The notes under the pieces are model-generated. The model was not told where the DNA came from and made no database searches. It was given only the letters and a program-made list of their open reading frames with translations. Positions 16,620 through 25,609 of a DNA stretch of 30,779 bases are shown piece after piece (position 1 is the first letter of the stretch; every line of letters begins with the position of its first letter). The translations under genes and the position numbers were made by a program. Origin of the DNA: CAZQYC01 sp043746555 (GTDB lineage Bacteria; Pseudomonadota; Gammaproteobacteria; Steroidobacterales; Steroidobacteraceae); contig JAYTQU010000295.1 of the NCBI GenBank assembly GCA_043746555.1, forward strand, positions 1-30,779, given 5' to 3'.

Positions 16620-16968
16620 TTAACCTTGGCGGTCAACTATGTTGCCGGCCGCGCACGTGGCCGGCACCGTCCCCGAGCCGAACACATCGTCGCGCATATA
16701 TATAGTGCGGAGCCGGTAGAACAGAAATTGTGGGAGGGTAATGCCAAGTTGTTTGCCGAGGATGAGGCCGACTCGGCTAGGTGCCGCAGGAGCGTCCGTG
16801 GAAAAGGCAAGTCGTGAACGTATTTGAAAGCTGCGTCGCTCCAATCACCGGCTCCGCATCCACGGCAAAAGCGCGATCGAGTGAGAGCGCCGTCGGTAGC
16901 GCGATCAGCGAGGCGGACGCGCGCTGAATGAATGCACGTCGCGTCGGATGGTGCATGACCGGCTCCAT
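16620..16968 (-). pseudogene. Decayed exported-protein gene (Tat signal plus possible ABC substrate-binding C-terminus)
   Basis: The first frame begins with MHHPTRRAFIQRASASLIALP, a twin-arginine (Tat) signal sequence ending before AVDAE, and stops at 16777. A second minus-strand frame (to 16620) contains SRVGLILGKQLGITLPQFLFYR, which resembles the C-terminal end of ABC substrate-binding proteins of the PF04392 type ('..LKTAKALGLTIPQSLL..'). Together they look like a gene that lost its middle and gained frameshifts. It starts 11 bases after the stop of the hydrolase at 16980-18419, so it was probably its operon partner. The Tat signal is convincing; the second assignment is tentative. Confidence 0.5.
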
Positions 16969-16979
16969 TGATAATTGTG

Positions 16980-18419
16980 TTAGAACTTATCGACCGCACG
17001 CGCTGCGGCGGTTAATTCATCGACGGCATTTGGAAGCAGCCAATGCTCATTGACTTTTTCTTCGGCGGACTTCTTTACGGCCTCGACGTACGCGGCGGAA
17101 GATCCGTATTTCGATCTTTTCTTCTCTTGCGAAAAAGACTGCTGATAGCCGAACAGAAAACACTCGTCTCCATGTCCGACATCGTAGGCGGCAATCGGAA
17201 CATCGATGGGCGGCATTCGCAATCCACCAATCGCGTTGCCGTCAGCATCTCTTCTAGTTGTGCCGTCGGAATTCGTTTCAATGCGTGGCGCGCGCGGCGG
17301 GGCGATGCCTTTATGAACCCAACGGTACATGTTGTCGAACATCGCGGCCATGGCCAAATGCAACGGAAAAGCGTTTGGTTGCGATCCAACGGGAAATTGT
17401 TTCGTACAAGCGTGCGGCGAAAAACGAGGTTGATTGGCGGACGCAACGCCGCCGATTGGCGCGCGCGGTTGTATAGCGCCGGGAGCGGGGTCAACCGGTC
17501 GAGTGACGTGTGCCGCGCCGGCCACTTCGTACAGGCGATATCGCGCATTCTTTGCATCGCTGTCGCCGCGTCGATTATTCAATCCGCCAAAGCTATCGAA
17601 ATCGCTCTGCGTATTCATGCGCATGACCGGCGCGCCGATCGGTCGGTTGTACATTGAATTAGCGTTGCTGACGTAGCCGTCGAATATGTGTTGGCCATTG
17701 GCTAGGACGGCAGTCTCGTGATGCCAATTGGCAAACGTTGTCGTTGCCGCGCCCGTAAAAGAATAGCCGGTGAGATAGAGATGTTTGACGGCGTAACCTT
17801 TGAACGGACTGCTGCTCGCATTGCTTCGGGCAAGCATCCCCGCTTGAGCGATGCTGCTCCAGAGTTGTGTGTTATCGGACATCGACAAATCGTCGTAACG
17901 GCCGGGGCGACCCGGCGCCGCCGCCTTCAATCCCGCGAAGGTCGACGGATGTTGTACGCCAATGTAAGCGTCACCGTGGCCGATGAAGTAAGCGTTGAGC
18001 ATGTTCCAAACGATGCTGCTACCGCCTCCCAACGGATGCAGCGTTTCGACGATGACATTGCCGCTAAATTTCCTTGGATCGACCGGCTTATAGACAAGAA
18101 TGCGCGTCGTATACGGCTGCGCGGTTTTCAGCGTCTTGAGTGAAAAATCTCGCTGCGCCATGTCGGCGACATTGTTGCGTGTGAGCATATTGGCGGCATC
18201 GGCCATGGCGACGGGTTCGTAGACATCGGCCTTACCGGAAAGCAAATATTCCTCGGCAAGGTAATTTGCTTTTTCCAAGTTCCACACGAGCACGCCTTTA
18301 GTGTCGGTATCCGCAAGTGGACCGCGAATATCCGGCATCGAAACCGACGCGGCATATGCGGCGCCGCTGCAAACAATCGCCAACGATGAAAAGACGAGGT
18401 ACGACCACTTCGCACGCAT
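16980..18419 (-). CDS. Secreted alpha/beta-hydrolase-domain protein (Abhydrolase_10-like)
   Basis: The 479-residue protein has a clear signal peptide (1-23, ending AYA) and resembles the 'alpha/beta hydrolase domain-containing' family (PF20091-like). A G-Y-S-F-T-G elbow puts the likely nucleophile Ser at 220, and a His in YEVAGAAHVTRP is a candidate catalytic His. Members are secreted and of mostly unknown substrate. The ATG at 18419 is chosen over an upstream frame extension because a GGGGG ribosome-binding site and the signal peptide fit it. A decayed Tat-protein gene follows after 11 bases. A second secreted hydrolase stands at the left window edge, but they are not alike in motif or length. 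Confidence 0.8.
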   Translation of the reverse strand: MRAKWSYLVFSSLAIVCSGAAYAASVSMPDIRGPLADTDTKGVLVWNLEKANYLAEEYLLSGKADVYEPVAMADAANMLTRNNVADMAQRDFSLKTLKTAQPYTTRILVYKPVDPRKFSGNVIVETLHPLGGGSSIVWNMLNAYFIGHGDAYIGVQHPSTFAGLKAAAPGRPGRYDDLSMSDNTQLWSSIAQAGMLARSNASSSPFKGYAVKHLYLTGYSFTGAATTTFANWHHETAVLANGQHIFDGYVSNANSMYNRPIGAPVMRMNTQSDFDSFGGLNNRRGDSDAKNARYRLYEVAGAAHVTRPVDPAPGAIQPRAPIGGVASANQPRFSPHACTKQFPVGSQPNAFPLHLAMAAMFDNMYRWVHKGIAPPRAPRIETNSDGTTRRDADGNAIGGLRMPPIDVPIAAYDVGHGDECFLFGYQQSFSQEKKRSKYGSSAAYVEAVKKSAEEKVNEHWLLPNAVDELTAAARAVDKF

Positions 18420-18752
18420 ACAACCCCCAAAAGTCGATTGATCTATTTGTTTGATCTGGATGTCCGGTTTACGACCGGTTTGCGATTTCGTTTCCTGGTT
18501 CGGGCGAACCGCGAACCAGTCGTAAGACGAATAGAAATATAGACTAATTAAAGTTGAATGCAAGCCGCGCTGTAAAAGGCGTATCGATACGAAAGATTTC
18601 GTCGAACTAACCGGTGTGTTCAGCTAAAGCTTTCGCAACGACGCCGATAACGGATGTACGAGGACTGTGGTAGTTAACGGGGATTTCTTGTGGGCGCGAA
18701 TGTTCACGGGGAGTCTTGTTTCTCGTGCCTTGTTTGCAATATTGGAGTGAGC
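18420..18752. other. Divergent intergenic region, hydrolase and SpoIIAA-like genes
   Basis: These 333 bases separate two divergent starts and must hold both promoters. The AT-rich part near 18535-18555 is the best promoter candidate for the hydrolase. No operator-like palindrome was seen. Confidence 0.4.
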
Positions 18753-19115
18753 ATGTACAAGATCAATGTCGATGCGCAGAAAAACCGGCTCTATCTCACG
18801 CTGATCGGATTTTTTACGCCGGAAGAAATCTTGCGCTGCGGCGATGAAACCATTGCCGCGACTCGCAAGCTTAAAGCGGGATACGACGTCGTCACGGATA
18901 TTACGGAATTCAAACCAGGTTCAGCCGAAGTCGCCAAGGACATCGAGCGTGTCCAAGCACACTTTATTAAGACGGGCGCACGACAAGGTGTCCGCGTAGT
19001 CGGGCAGAACAGTTCGTCAAGCATGCAATTCGATCGTGTCGGAAAGCTGGCCGGCTATCAATCCACTCCGGTACGGACAATGGTCGAGGCCGAGACACTG
19101 CTGAATGCGCTGTAA
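18753..19115 (+). CDS. Small SpoIIAA/STAS-like protein
   Basis: The 120-residue cytoplasmic protein has no signal or membrane segment. It starts MYKINVDAQKNRLYLTLIGF, continues FTPEEIL and later has DVVTDITEFKPGS, a pattern of alternating strands and helices like the SpoIIAA-like/STAS fold (PF11964 type). Such proteins are small binding modules, and no phospho-acceptor Ser was identified with confidence. The ATG at 18753 is preferred over an upstream start at 18690 because GGAG stands 5 bases before it. It is alone on the plus strand and convergent with the efflux operon. Its role is unknown. Confidence 0.7.
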   Translation: MYKINVDAQKNRLYLTLIGFFTPEEILRCGDETIAATRKLKAGYDVVTDITEFKPGSAEVAKDIERVQAHFIKTGARQGVRVVGQNSSSSMQFDRVGKLAGYQSTPVRTMVEAETLLNAL

Positions 19116-19117
19116 AG

Positions 19118-19157
19118 AATGGAGATGCGATTCCGCAGGCGTCGCATTGCTTCCATT
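19118..19157. terminator. Possible bidirectional terminator between convergent genes
   Basis: An imperfect inverted repeat (AATGGA...ATGCGA with TCGCAT...TCCATT) spans the gap between the convergent SpoIIAA-like and nodT-like genes. No T-run follows on either strand, so it may be only a stabilising hairpin. Confidence 0.35.
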
Positions 19158-19176
19158 ACAGTAATCATTCCTCGAA

Positions 19177-20619
19177 TCACTGCGCCGATTTCACTCCTTC
19201 TATCCATCCCCCGCCCATGGCGACAAAGAGTTGTGCGGTATCGATGTATCGTTGGCTTTTAGCGCGCACATATCCCAGTCTCGCTTGTTGATACAGGCGT
19301 TGGGCTTCCAACAGTTGCAAGAAACTTGACTGACCGGCTTGGTAGCTCTGTTGTGTCAACTCTAACGACGCGCGCGCCGTCTCCAGCGCCTTCTGTTCCG
19401 CAGCCATCGATTCCGCGTCGTGCTCAAGTGCGCGTAGCAAGATGGCTACTTGACCGAATGCCTGCAATAACGTTTGTCGATACATCGCCAATTGCGAATT
19501 GTAGATCGCGACCGCCGCGCGTTTTTGCGCTTGCAATGCGCGCCCGTGAAACAGCGGCGCGGTTAAGCCCGCTGCGGCTTTCCAAATGGCGTTGGCGGGA
19601 TTAAGGAACGAATTCGTATCGCTCGCCGCATAACTCCACGATCCGGTCAGCGATAGAATGGGATATAGATTCGATGTGGCAATACCGACTGCGGCGTTCG
19701 TTGCATGCAACTGCGCCTCTGATGAAGAAATATCCGGACGAGCTCGGACGAGCTCGGACGGTACGCTGATCGGCAACGTGCGCGGCAATGCTAATGAATC
19801 GAAATCGAAAGCGGGCGGCGTCCACTCGGCTGGCGTATTGCCAGTCAACACCGCCAATGCGTATTGCGCCACTTCCAATTGTTGATGCAATGTCGGCAGT
19901 AACGTGCGATCGCTCGCCAACTGGCTTTCCGCGGTGAGCACTTCCAGTTGCGCGGATTTGCCGGCGGCGGCCGAGACGCGCACTAATTCGAGATTGCGCT
20001 GATCGACCGCCAGAATTTCCTCAATCGCCTTGAGTTGCTCGGTAGCGGATGCGATGTCGATGACTTGAAGCACCGCATTGCCGGTCAGTGCAAGATACGC
20101 CGCGCCCAGTTGGCTGCGCTGAAAATCCATGAGCGCCGCTTGTTGATCGACACGTCGCCGATCGCCGCCGAATAAATCCACGCTGTAATTTGCCGAGGTG
20201 CCAATCGAAAAAAGATTACCGGTGGTGGTAGTCGATCCGATGTTTTGTCCGCCCCGTTCGGTGCCGGCTCCCAAGTCTACTTGCGGATAGTAGACGCCTC
20301 GCGCCCCCGTCAACGATTCGCGCGCAGCACTCAAGTTGTAACGCGCGCTCTCCAGCGTCGGACTTCCGGACAGCGCCAGTGCGAGTACTGCATTGAGCGG
20401 CTTCGAATCGAATAATTGCCACCAACCGGCGGTCAAACGAGCGCCGATCGAAAATTGCTGTGCAACTTCATCGGCGCCGGCAGCAGGCATTGTGGGCGAT
20501 GCGGGTGTGTATCTTTCTATCGTCGGAGACGCCGGAGCGCGATATGCCGGACCCACGGCGCAACCTGTCATTGATATTGCAAGCGTCGCTATCGTCAGTA
20601 CACCGCAATTATTACTCAT
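19177..20619 (-). CDS. Outer-membrane efflux lipoprotein, NodT/OprM family
   Basis: The 480-residue protein is a TolC-like outer-membrane channel subunit. Its signal peptide ends in a lipobox with Cys20 (SMTGC), so it should be lipid-anchored. The start of the mature protein (CAVGPAYRAP) and the two duplicated OEP domains, rich in long helices, are typical of NodT/OprM factors. It would form the outer-membrane exit of the pump whose membrane-fusion and ATPase parts are encoded just upstream. The ATG at 20619 overlaps the macB stop (TATGAGTAA), which signals translational coupling; a TTG 15 bases earlier is less likely. Confidence 0.92.
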   Translation of the reverse strand: MSNNCGVLTIATLAISMTGCAVGPAYRAPASPTIERYTPASPTMPAAGADEVAQQFSIGARLTAGWWQLFDSKPLNAVLALALSGSPTLESARYNLSAARESLTGARGVYYPQVDLGAGTERGGQNIGSTTTTGNLFSIGTSANYSVDLFGGDRRRVDQQAALMDFQRSQLGAAYLALTGNAVLQVIDIASATEQLKAIEEILAVDQRNLELVRVSAAAGKSAQLEVLTAESQLASDRTLLPTLHQQLEVAQYALAVLTGNTPAEWTPPAFDFDSLALPRTLPISVPSELVRARPDISSSEAQLHATNAAVGIATSNLYPILSLTGSWSYAASDTNSFLNPANAIWKAAAGLTAPLFHGRALQAQKRAAVAIYNSQLAMYRQTLLQAFGQVAILLRALEHDAESMAAEQKALETARASLELTQQSYQAGQSSFLQLLEAQRLYQQARLGYVRAKSQRYIDTAQLFVAMGGGWIEGVKSAQ

Positions 20620-22777
20620 AGCGAAGTGCTTCAATGGGATCGAGTCGCGCCGCTTTGCGTGCCGGGTAGTAGCCGAAGAAGATGCCGACCGCTGCCGAGA
20701 ACACGAAACCGCCGACGATGGCAGTTACCGAGATCGATGTCGGCCAATCCGCGATCAGCGAGATCACTTTCGATACGGCGACGCCGACAATGATTCCCGC
20801 TGCTCCGCCGGTCGCGCTTAAGAACACTGCCTCGGCGAGAAATTGCAGCAACACATGTAGACGCTGTGCGCCAATGGCCATGCGCAGCCCGATTTCGCGA
20901 GTGCGCTCGGTGACTGACACCAGCAAGATATTCATGATGCCGATGCCGCCGACCAGCAAAGAAATCGACGCCACTGTGGCCAATAGCATCGCCATGATGT
21001 GACTACTGCTTTGCGCCGCCTCCGCAACCTGGCTTAAGTTGCGAACCCGAAAATCGTTCGGATCATCGTCACGAATATGATGACGGCGTTGCAGGGTTTC
21101 AGTGACTTGATCGATGGCGGTATCGATGTCAACGGCACTGACGGCTTGCACATAAATTTGATTCACGTAACCCGTCAACCGTGGCTGAATTCCAAACGGA
21201 TTCGGCGGCGGCGCATAGATCGTGCTCTGCGTCGTTTGTGACGTGGGTGTCGTTGACGGTTGACTCGGCGCGGCGACGCCAATAATTTTTCCCTGCGCCG
21301 TGGTGAATGGAATCATCACGAGGTCGTCCTGATCTTGTCCCCAAGTAGTTTGACCTTTGGCGGCGAAGATGCCGATCACGCGCATCGGAATGCCTTTCAC
21401 CAAAATCGTCGCGCCGAGCGGATTTTCCGACAGTTCAAAAACTTGGGTGTAAACGGTTTGCCCAATGACGGCGACGAGCGCCGCGTTTTGCACATCTTCG
21501 TCGGCAATACCGCGACCGGCGGCGATGCGCCAATTGGTGATCGAAGGATAACTCGCGGTTGCGCCTTGAATGCTCGTACTCCAATTTTGCCCCGCGTACT
21601 GCACTTGCCCATTTTGGCGAATGATATAACCCACTTGCGCTACAGCGGAGTCTTCCTTGCGTATCGCTTCCGCATCGCTCACCGTTAATGTGGAAGCGCT
21701 GCCGGAACCGCCGCGCGCGCCGCCGCTGTTGGACGCGCCAGGCTGGACAACGAATAAATTGGTTCCCAGACTTTCGATTTGCTTGCGCACCGCATCGTTC
21801 GCGCCTTGACCTACCGCAACCATTGCGATCAACGCCGCCACACCGATGAAAACACCCAGCACCGTGAGCGCCGCACGCGTTTTATTGCGACCTATGGCTT
21901 GTATCGCCGCACCCGCAATCATGCGAGTGAATGCCCACAGCGACGTGTTCGCCAACGCTGCGAGCTTGCCGCCGGTCTGCGGACGAAAGAATTCGGCCGA
22001 TGCGTCGTTTGGCGATTTGGTCGGCGCTTCGATCTCATCTGCCGATTTGTTCTTGCGCTCGTCGGAGACAATCTTACCGTCGCGCATCGTCACGACGCGA
22101 TCCGCGTACGCGGCAATATCGGCTTCGTGCGTGACAACGATAATGGTGACACCCTGTTCGCGATTGAGTTTGACGAGCGTCGCCATGATCTCGTGCGAGG
22201 TGCGCGAATCTAAATTGCCCGTGGGTTCGTCCGCCAACAAGATGCTCGGCGAATTGATGAGGGCGCGCGCAATGGCAACGCGTTGCTGCTGGCCACCAGA
22301 TAGTTGGGCGGGCGCATTGTTTTCTCGATCGCTCAAACCCAATAGCTTCAGCGCTGAGCGCGCCCGATCTAAGCGATCACCGCTCTGGCTCGAGCCGGAC
22401 TCGGAATAGAACAATGGCAACGCAACGTTTTCCGCGGCGCTGGTGCGCGCCAGGAGATTGAAGCTCTGAAAAACAAATCCCAATCGCTGACTGCGAATGC
22501 GCGCCAGATTGGGCTCGCTCAATGTCGATACATCCATTCCTTCCAGCAAGTAGCGGCCGCCTGTTGGACGATCGAGACAACCTAAGATGGCCATCAAGGT
22601 CGATTTGCCGGAACCGGACGAACCCATGATTGCGACAAACTTGCCGCGCTCCACTGTCAAGCTGACGCCTTGCAACGCATGGACATCGATGTCGCCGACG
22701 TGATACGTGCGCACCACGTTGCGCACTTCGATGACGACATCGCGATTCGAATCTGTTGTGGCGGTGGGCTCGCGCAT
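20612..22777 (-). CDS. macB: MacB-type ABC efflux pump (fused ATPase and permease)
   Basis: The 721-residue inner-membrane protein has an N-terminal ATPase with Walker A GSSGSGKS (52-59), signature LSGGQQQR and Walker B LLADEPTGNLD. A first membrane segment follows at about 305-330, then a large periplasmic domain and three C-terminal segments ending PARKAARLDPIEALRYE. This is the MacB/FtsX-like plan. MacB with MacA and an outer-membrane channel exports macrolides, peptides or envelope molecules by mechanotransmission. The periplasmic domain carries a Pro/Thr/Ser-rich insert (around VAAPSQPSTTPTSQ), less common in MacB. macA ends 11 bases upstream and the nodT-like gene overlaps its stop, so the three form one operon. 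Confidence 0.95.
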   Translation of the reverse strand: MREPTATTDSNRDVVIEVRNVVRTYHVGDIDVHALQGVSLTVERGKFVAIMGSSGSGKSTLMAILGCLDRPTGGRYLLEGMDVSTLSEPNLARIRSQRLGFVFQSFNLLARTSAAENVALPLFYSESGSSQSGDRLDRARSALKLLGLSDRENNAPAQLSGGQQQRVAIARALINSPSILLADEPTGNLDSRTSHEIMATLVKLNREQGVTIIVVTHEADIAAYADRVVTMRDGKIVSDERKNKSADEIEAPTKSPNDASAEFFRPQTGGKLAALANTSLWAFTRMIAGAAIQAIGRNKTRAALTVLGVFIGVAALIAMVAVGQGANDAVRKQIESLGTNLFVVQPGASNSGGARGGSGSASTLTVSDAEAIRKEDSAVAQVGYIIRQNGQVQYAGQNWSTSIQGATASYPSITNWRIAAGRGIADEDVQNAALVAVIGQTVYTQVFELSENPLGATILVKGIPMRVIGIFAAKGQTTWGQDQDDLVMIPFTTAQGKIIGVAAPSQPSTTPTSQTTQSTIYAPPPNPFGIQPRLTGYVNQIYVQAVSAVDIDTAIDQVTETLQRRHHIRDDDPNDFRVRNLSQVAEAAQSSSHIMAMLLATVASISLLVGGIGIMNILLVSVTERTREIGLRMAIGAQRLHVLLQFLAEAVFLSATGGAAGIIVGVAVSKVISLIADWPTSISVTAIVGGFVFSAAVGIFFGYYPARKAARLDPIEALRYE

Positions 22778-22788
22778 GCTTGTCTCAT

Positions 22789-23997
22789 CTATACGCGCGG
22801 CAGGCGCGGCCCGGTTTGATTGCCACCGGGCGAACTACTCGAACCTTTATCCACACGCTCGGTAATGACGACGGGATCGTCGACGGCAAGTTCGCCCTTG
22901 GCGATCTCTGTGTAGGTATCGTCCTCCAATCCAGTGACAACCGGAACTCGAACAGGTTTGCCATCGCGTAGCACCCACACTTGCGCTTCTTTCGGGTTTT
23001 TGGCCGCCGACAATCCGCCGGGAAAATATCGCAGTGCTTGGTTGGGCACGCGCATGACATTGTTATGGCGCTGGATCACGATGCGAGTTGCCGCGGTCAT
23101 GCCGGGTTTTAACAGCAACTCAGGGTTATCGACGCCGATCACCACATCGTAAGTCACGACATTTTGCACGGACTGCGGTGCTTGCCGAACCTGGACGACC
23201 TTGCCGATGAAGGGATGATCCGGATACGCCTCAACGCGAAACGACGCTTCGTTGCCTTCCGACACGCCGCCGATATCCGACTCGCTCACATTGGTGTCGA
23301 CTTGCATCTTCGTCAGGTCGGTCGCGATCAGAAATAACGTCGGCGTTTGAAAACTGGCCGCCACCGTTTGACCCTGCGTAATGTTGCGCGACACGACCGT
23401 GCCGTCGACCGGAGAAATGATGTTTGTATAATCGAGATTCACTTGCGCCGACGATACGACTGCTTGGTGTTGTTTGATCGTCGCCTCATCGAGCGCGATT
23501 TGCGCCTGCGCTTGTAGAAACGCATTCTTGGCGGTATCGGAGGTCTCCTGCGAAATGATGCCGCGCTCCAGTAAGTTGAGGTCGCGATCGTAAACTTCCT
23601 TGGTAAACGCTAGGTTTGCACGATCCTTACCTAACTGCGCCTCTGCTTGTGCAAGATTAGCTTTGGCCTGATCGATCACGGTGAGGTAGGGACGCGGATC
23701 GATCTTCGCGCATAACTGCCCTTTGTGAACTTTGGTGTTGAAGTCGCAATGCAACTCGTTAATGACGCCGGAAACATAACTGCCCACCTGAATGGTAGTG
23801 ACCGGATTGACCGTGCCACTCGAAGTGACATACGGCGCGACATCGCCGCGCGTCGCCGGCGCAGTGACGTAATGCAGCTGGCCGTCGCCAAGCGTATACC
23901 ACCAGTAGCCGGCGCCCAACGCGACAATGAGCGCAATGCCTATCGGTACAAACCGATGCTTCCATACGGATCGGCCTGGTAAATCGACATCAATCAT
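22789..23997 (-). CDS. macA: MacA-type periplasmic membrane-fusion protein
   Basis: The 402-residue adaptor has one N-terminal membrane segment (about 15-33), a biotinyl-lipoyl domain in two halves, a coiled-coil hairpin rich in Ala/Gln/Lys (QAKANLAQAEAQLGKDRANL..) and a beta-barrel domain. The paired motif VTTIQVGSYVSG and DGTVVSRNITQGQTV marks the lipoyl halves of MacA-like HlyD proteins. It would bridge MacB to the outer-membrane channel. The ATG at 23997 is chosen since GGAG stands 8 bases before it; an in-frame extension to 24054 lacks such a site. It heads the macA-macB-nodT operon. Confidence 0.93.
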   Translation of the reverse strand: MIDVDLPGRSVWKHRFVPIGIALIVALGAGYWWYTLGDGQLHYVTAPATRGDVAPYVTSSGTVNPVTTIQVGSYVSGVINELHCDFNTKVHKGQLCAKIDPRPYLTVIDQAKANLAQAEAQLGKDRANLAFTKEVYDRDLNLLERGIISQETSDTAKNAFLQAQAQIALDEATIKQHQAVVSSAQVNLDYTNIISPVDGTVVSRNITQGQTVAASFQTPTLFLIATDLTKMQVDTNVSESDIGGVSEGNEASFRVEAYPDHPFIGKVVQVRQAPQSVQNVVTYDVVIGVDNPELLLKPGMTAATRIVIQRHNNVMRVPNQALRYFPGGLSAAKNPKEAQVWVLRDGKPVRVPVVTGLEDDTYTEIAKGELAVDDPVVITERVDKGSSSSPGGNQTGPRLPRV

Positions 23998-24105
23998 TGC
24001 GCGCGCTCCATTGTCATAAACTCCGAAGCTAACTCCGAATCGAGATCGAAGCAATTATGACTTGCCACGTTGCTATAGGTTCGTGGAGTATTGCAATGAA
24101 GGCCC

Positions 24106-24405
24106 GTGGTGCGGCGACTTAAGTTGCGCCAACAAGCGCCGTTCGAGGCGGCGCGTTATCAAACAAGCGATAAGGCTATCGCGGAATACATGACGGCAGA
24201 GTTCGAAGTCGATGTTCTCGATTTCTTGTTGTTGTCGCTCGTTGATGTTGCTAATGCTCGCGGTATCGCAAAGTTAGCAAAAGAAACGGGCCTCGGCCGC
24301 AAGAGTTTGTACAAGGCGATTGTATCGGGCGCGAAACCAAGTTTCGATTCGGTGATGAAGATCGCTCGTGCGTCAGGCGTGCGTTTATACGCACGCGCCG
24401 CCTAA
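24106..24405 (+). CDS. HigA-like addiction-module antitoxin without a toxin partner
   Basis: The 99-residue protein matches the 'probable addiction module antidote' family (TIGR02684-like): a leading FEAARYQTSDKAIAEYM stretch, then a helix-turn-helix (RGIAKLAKETGLGRKSLYKAI) and PSFDSVMKIARASGVRL at the end. Relatives pair with a HigB/RelE-type toxin, usually encoded directly upstream, bind its gene's promoter and neutralise it. Here only 108 bases separate it from the divergent macA start, too few for the toxin, and the next gene downstream is unrelated and convergent. The GTG at 24106 is the first usable start because an in-frame TGA lies just upstream. It may be a solitary regulator. Confidence 0.8.
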   Translation: MVRRLKLRQQAPFEAARYQTSDKAIAEYMTAEFEVDVLDFLLLSLVDVANARGIAKLAKETGLGRKSLYKAIVSGAKPSFDSVMKIARASGVRLYARAA

Positions 24406-24415
24406 TTTCTCTCTC

Positions 24416-25609
24416 TTATATGCGTCGTCTTACCCGAATGGCGAGTGTGCCGACGCCGAGGAATGCAACGCCCATGAGGACTAGCGTGACGGGCCAGCCC
24501 AATGAATTTGCGAAATGCTTTGCGGTGTAATAACCGATGTAGCCGAGCATGGCGACGACAGTGGTGAATAACAGCGCGCGGGTTTGCAGCGCCACGCAAG
24601 CATAGAGCATGGAGGCGGTGACCGCTAAATAAAGTAACTCGATGGGTTTGTCATGTAGAAGATCGAACAAGCCGCCATAGGCCATGATCGATCCGATGAA
24701 ATAGCCGAGACCCGCCAATCGCGAATACCGATCCGCTTTCTGCAAACCGTAGGCGGTGAACATCACACCGACGCCAACAATCAAACTCGCCCAATTGGCT
24801 GATGTGGTAATCGCGACGCGATCGAACAAGCCGGCGTTTAGCCAGCATGTCCCGATCAACAACGCGGGTTCCGCAAGAACGCTGTGCGACGTTTTTTCGA
24901 GTGCGGTGGCCACCAGGAATAGCGAGGCGCCGAGAACAATGGCGATGTAAGCAATCGTGACGTCGAGCAGATCGAGACCGACTTGCATAAACGCATAAGC
25001 AAAACACAGCGCCGTGAACGCGAGCACCGTGAGTCGATACTTGCCGAACAACGCACCTTGTTGCACGGCCATCACGCCGAACACGGCAGTTGCGGCGGCA
25101 CGCCAGTTATCGCCATGCGGGAACACTTCGTGGATGAACACGAACCAACCACCGGTCATCACAAGCACGGCGGCGAGCGCCAACGGCAAAATGAGCCGCG
25201 GATATTTATTCTCATGTAACGCGGAAACCAGCACGATGAGCAGAATGTAGCCAACGCCCAGGGTGACAAACACCCGCATTGCACTGCCCATGCTTTCCCA
25301 GAAATTTCCGATGTACGCGCTTATCCCAGCGAATATAAAAATCGCGCCGAGATAAATGAAGAGTGTCTTCGCCACATTGCCTCTGCTGCGAGGCGCGGAC
25401 GCGTCGTCAGAACTGGCCGGCGATTGAAGCGCGCCTTTAACTTCGTCTAGCGCGATGTTGTAGTTGCGCATGAGTCGCGCGATATACTCCAGCGCACTCG
25501 CTTTATCCTTCACGCTGATCGCGCCCAAAATTCCGGCCACCAAAGGCCAGCCCCCCATGCCACCGCCAATCAGCACGATAACGACGATCAACACCACCAG
25601 CCAAATCAT
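24416..25609 (-). CDS. Polytopic membrane protein, DUF2157-like
   Basis: The 397-residue protein starts with a hydrophobic helix, has a short soluble part (about 30-75), then about ten membrane segments in series. The segment KTLFIYLGAIFIFAGISAYI resembles the first transmembrane repeat of DUF2157-type proteins. No transport or enzyme motif was found. Its start overlaps the stop of the gene at 25606-26238 by four bases (ATGA), so the pair is translationally coupled and probably works together. It ends 10 bases from the convergent antitoxin-like gene. The family link is by general pattern only. Confidence 0.65.
   Translation of the reverse strand: MIWLVVLIVVIVLIGGGMGGWPLVAGILGAISVKDKASALEYIARLMRNYNIALDEVKGALQSPASSDDASAPRSRGNVAKTLFIYLGAIFIFAGISAYIGNFWESMGSAMRVFVTLGVGYILLIVLVSALHENKYPRLILPLALAAVLVMTGGWFVFIHEVFPHGDNWRAAATAVFGVMAVQQGALFGKYRLTVLAFTALCFAYAFMQVGLDLLDVTIAYIAIVLGASLFLVATALEKTSHSVLAEPALLIGTCWLNAGLFDRVAITTSANWASLIVGVGVMFTAYGLQKADRYSRLAGLGYFIGSIMAYGGLFDLLHDKPIELLYLAVTASMLYACVALQTRALLFTTVVAMLGYIGYYTAKHFANSLGWPVTLVLMGVAFLGVGTLAIRVRRRI

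Noticed and set aside
19736..19762. Direct repeat GTCCGAGCTC within the nodT-like gene
   Set aside because: It encodes the conserved SELVRARPDI motif of the family, so it is explained by coding.
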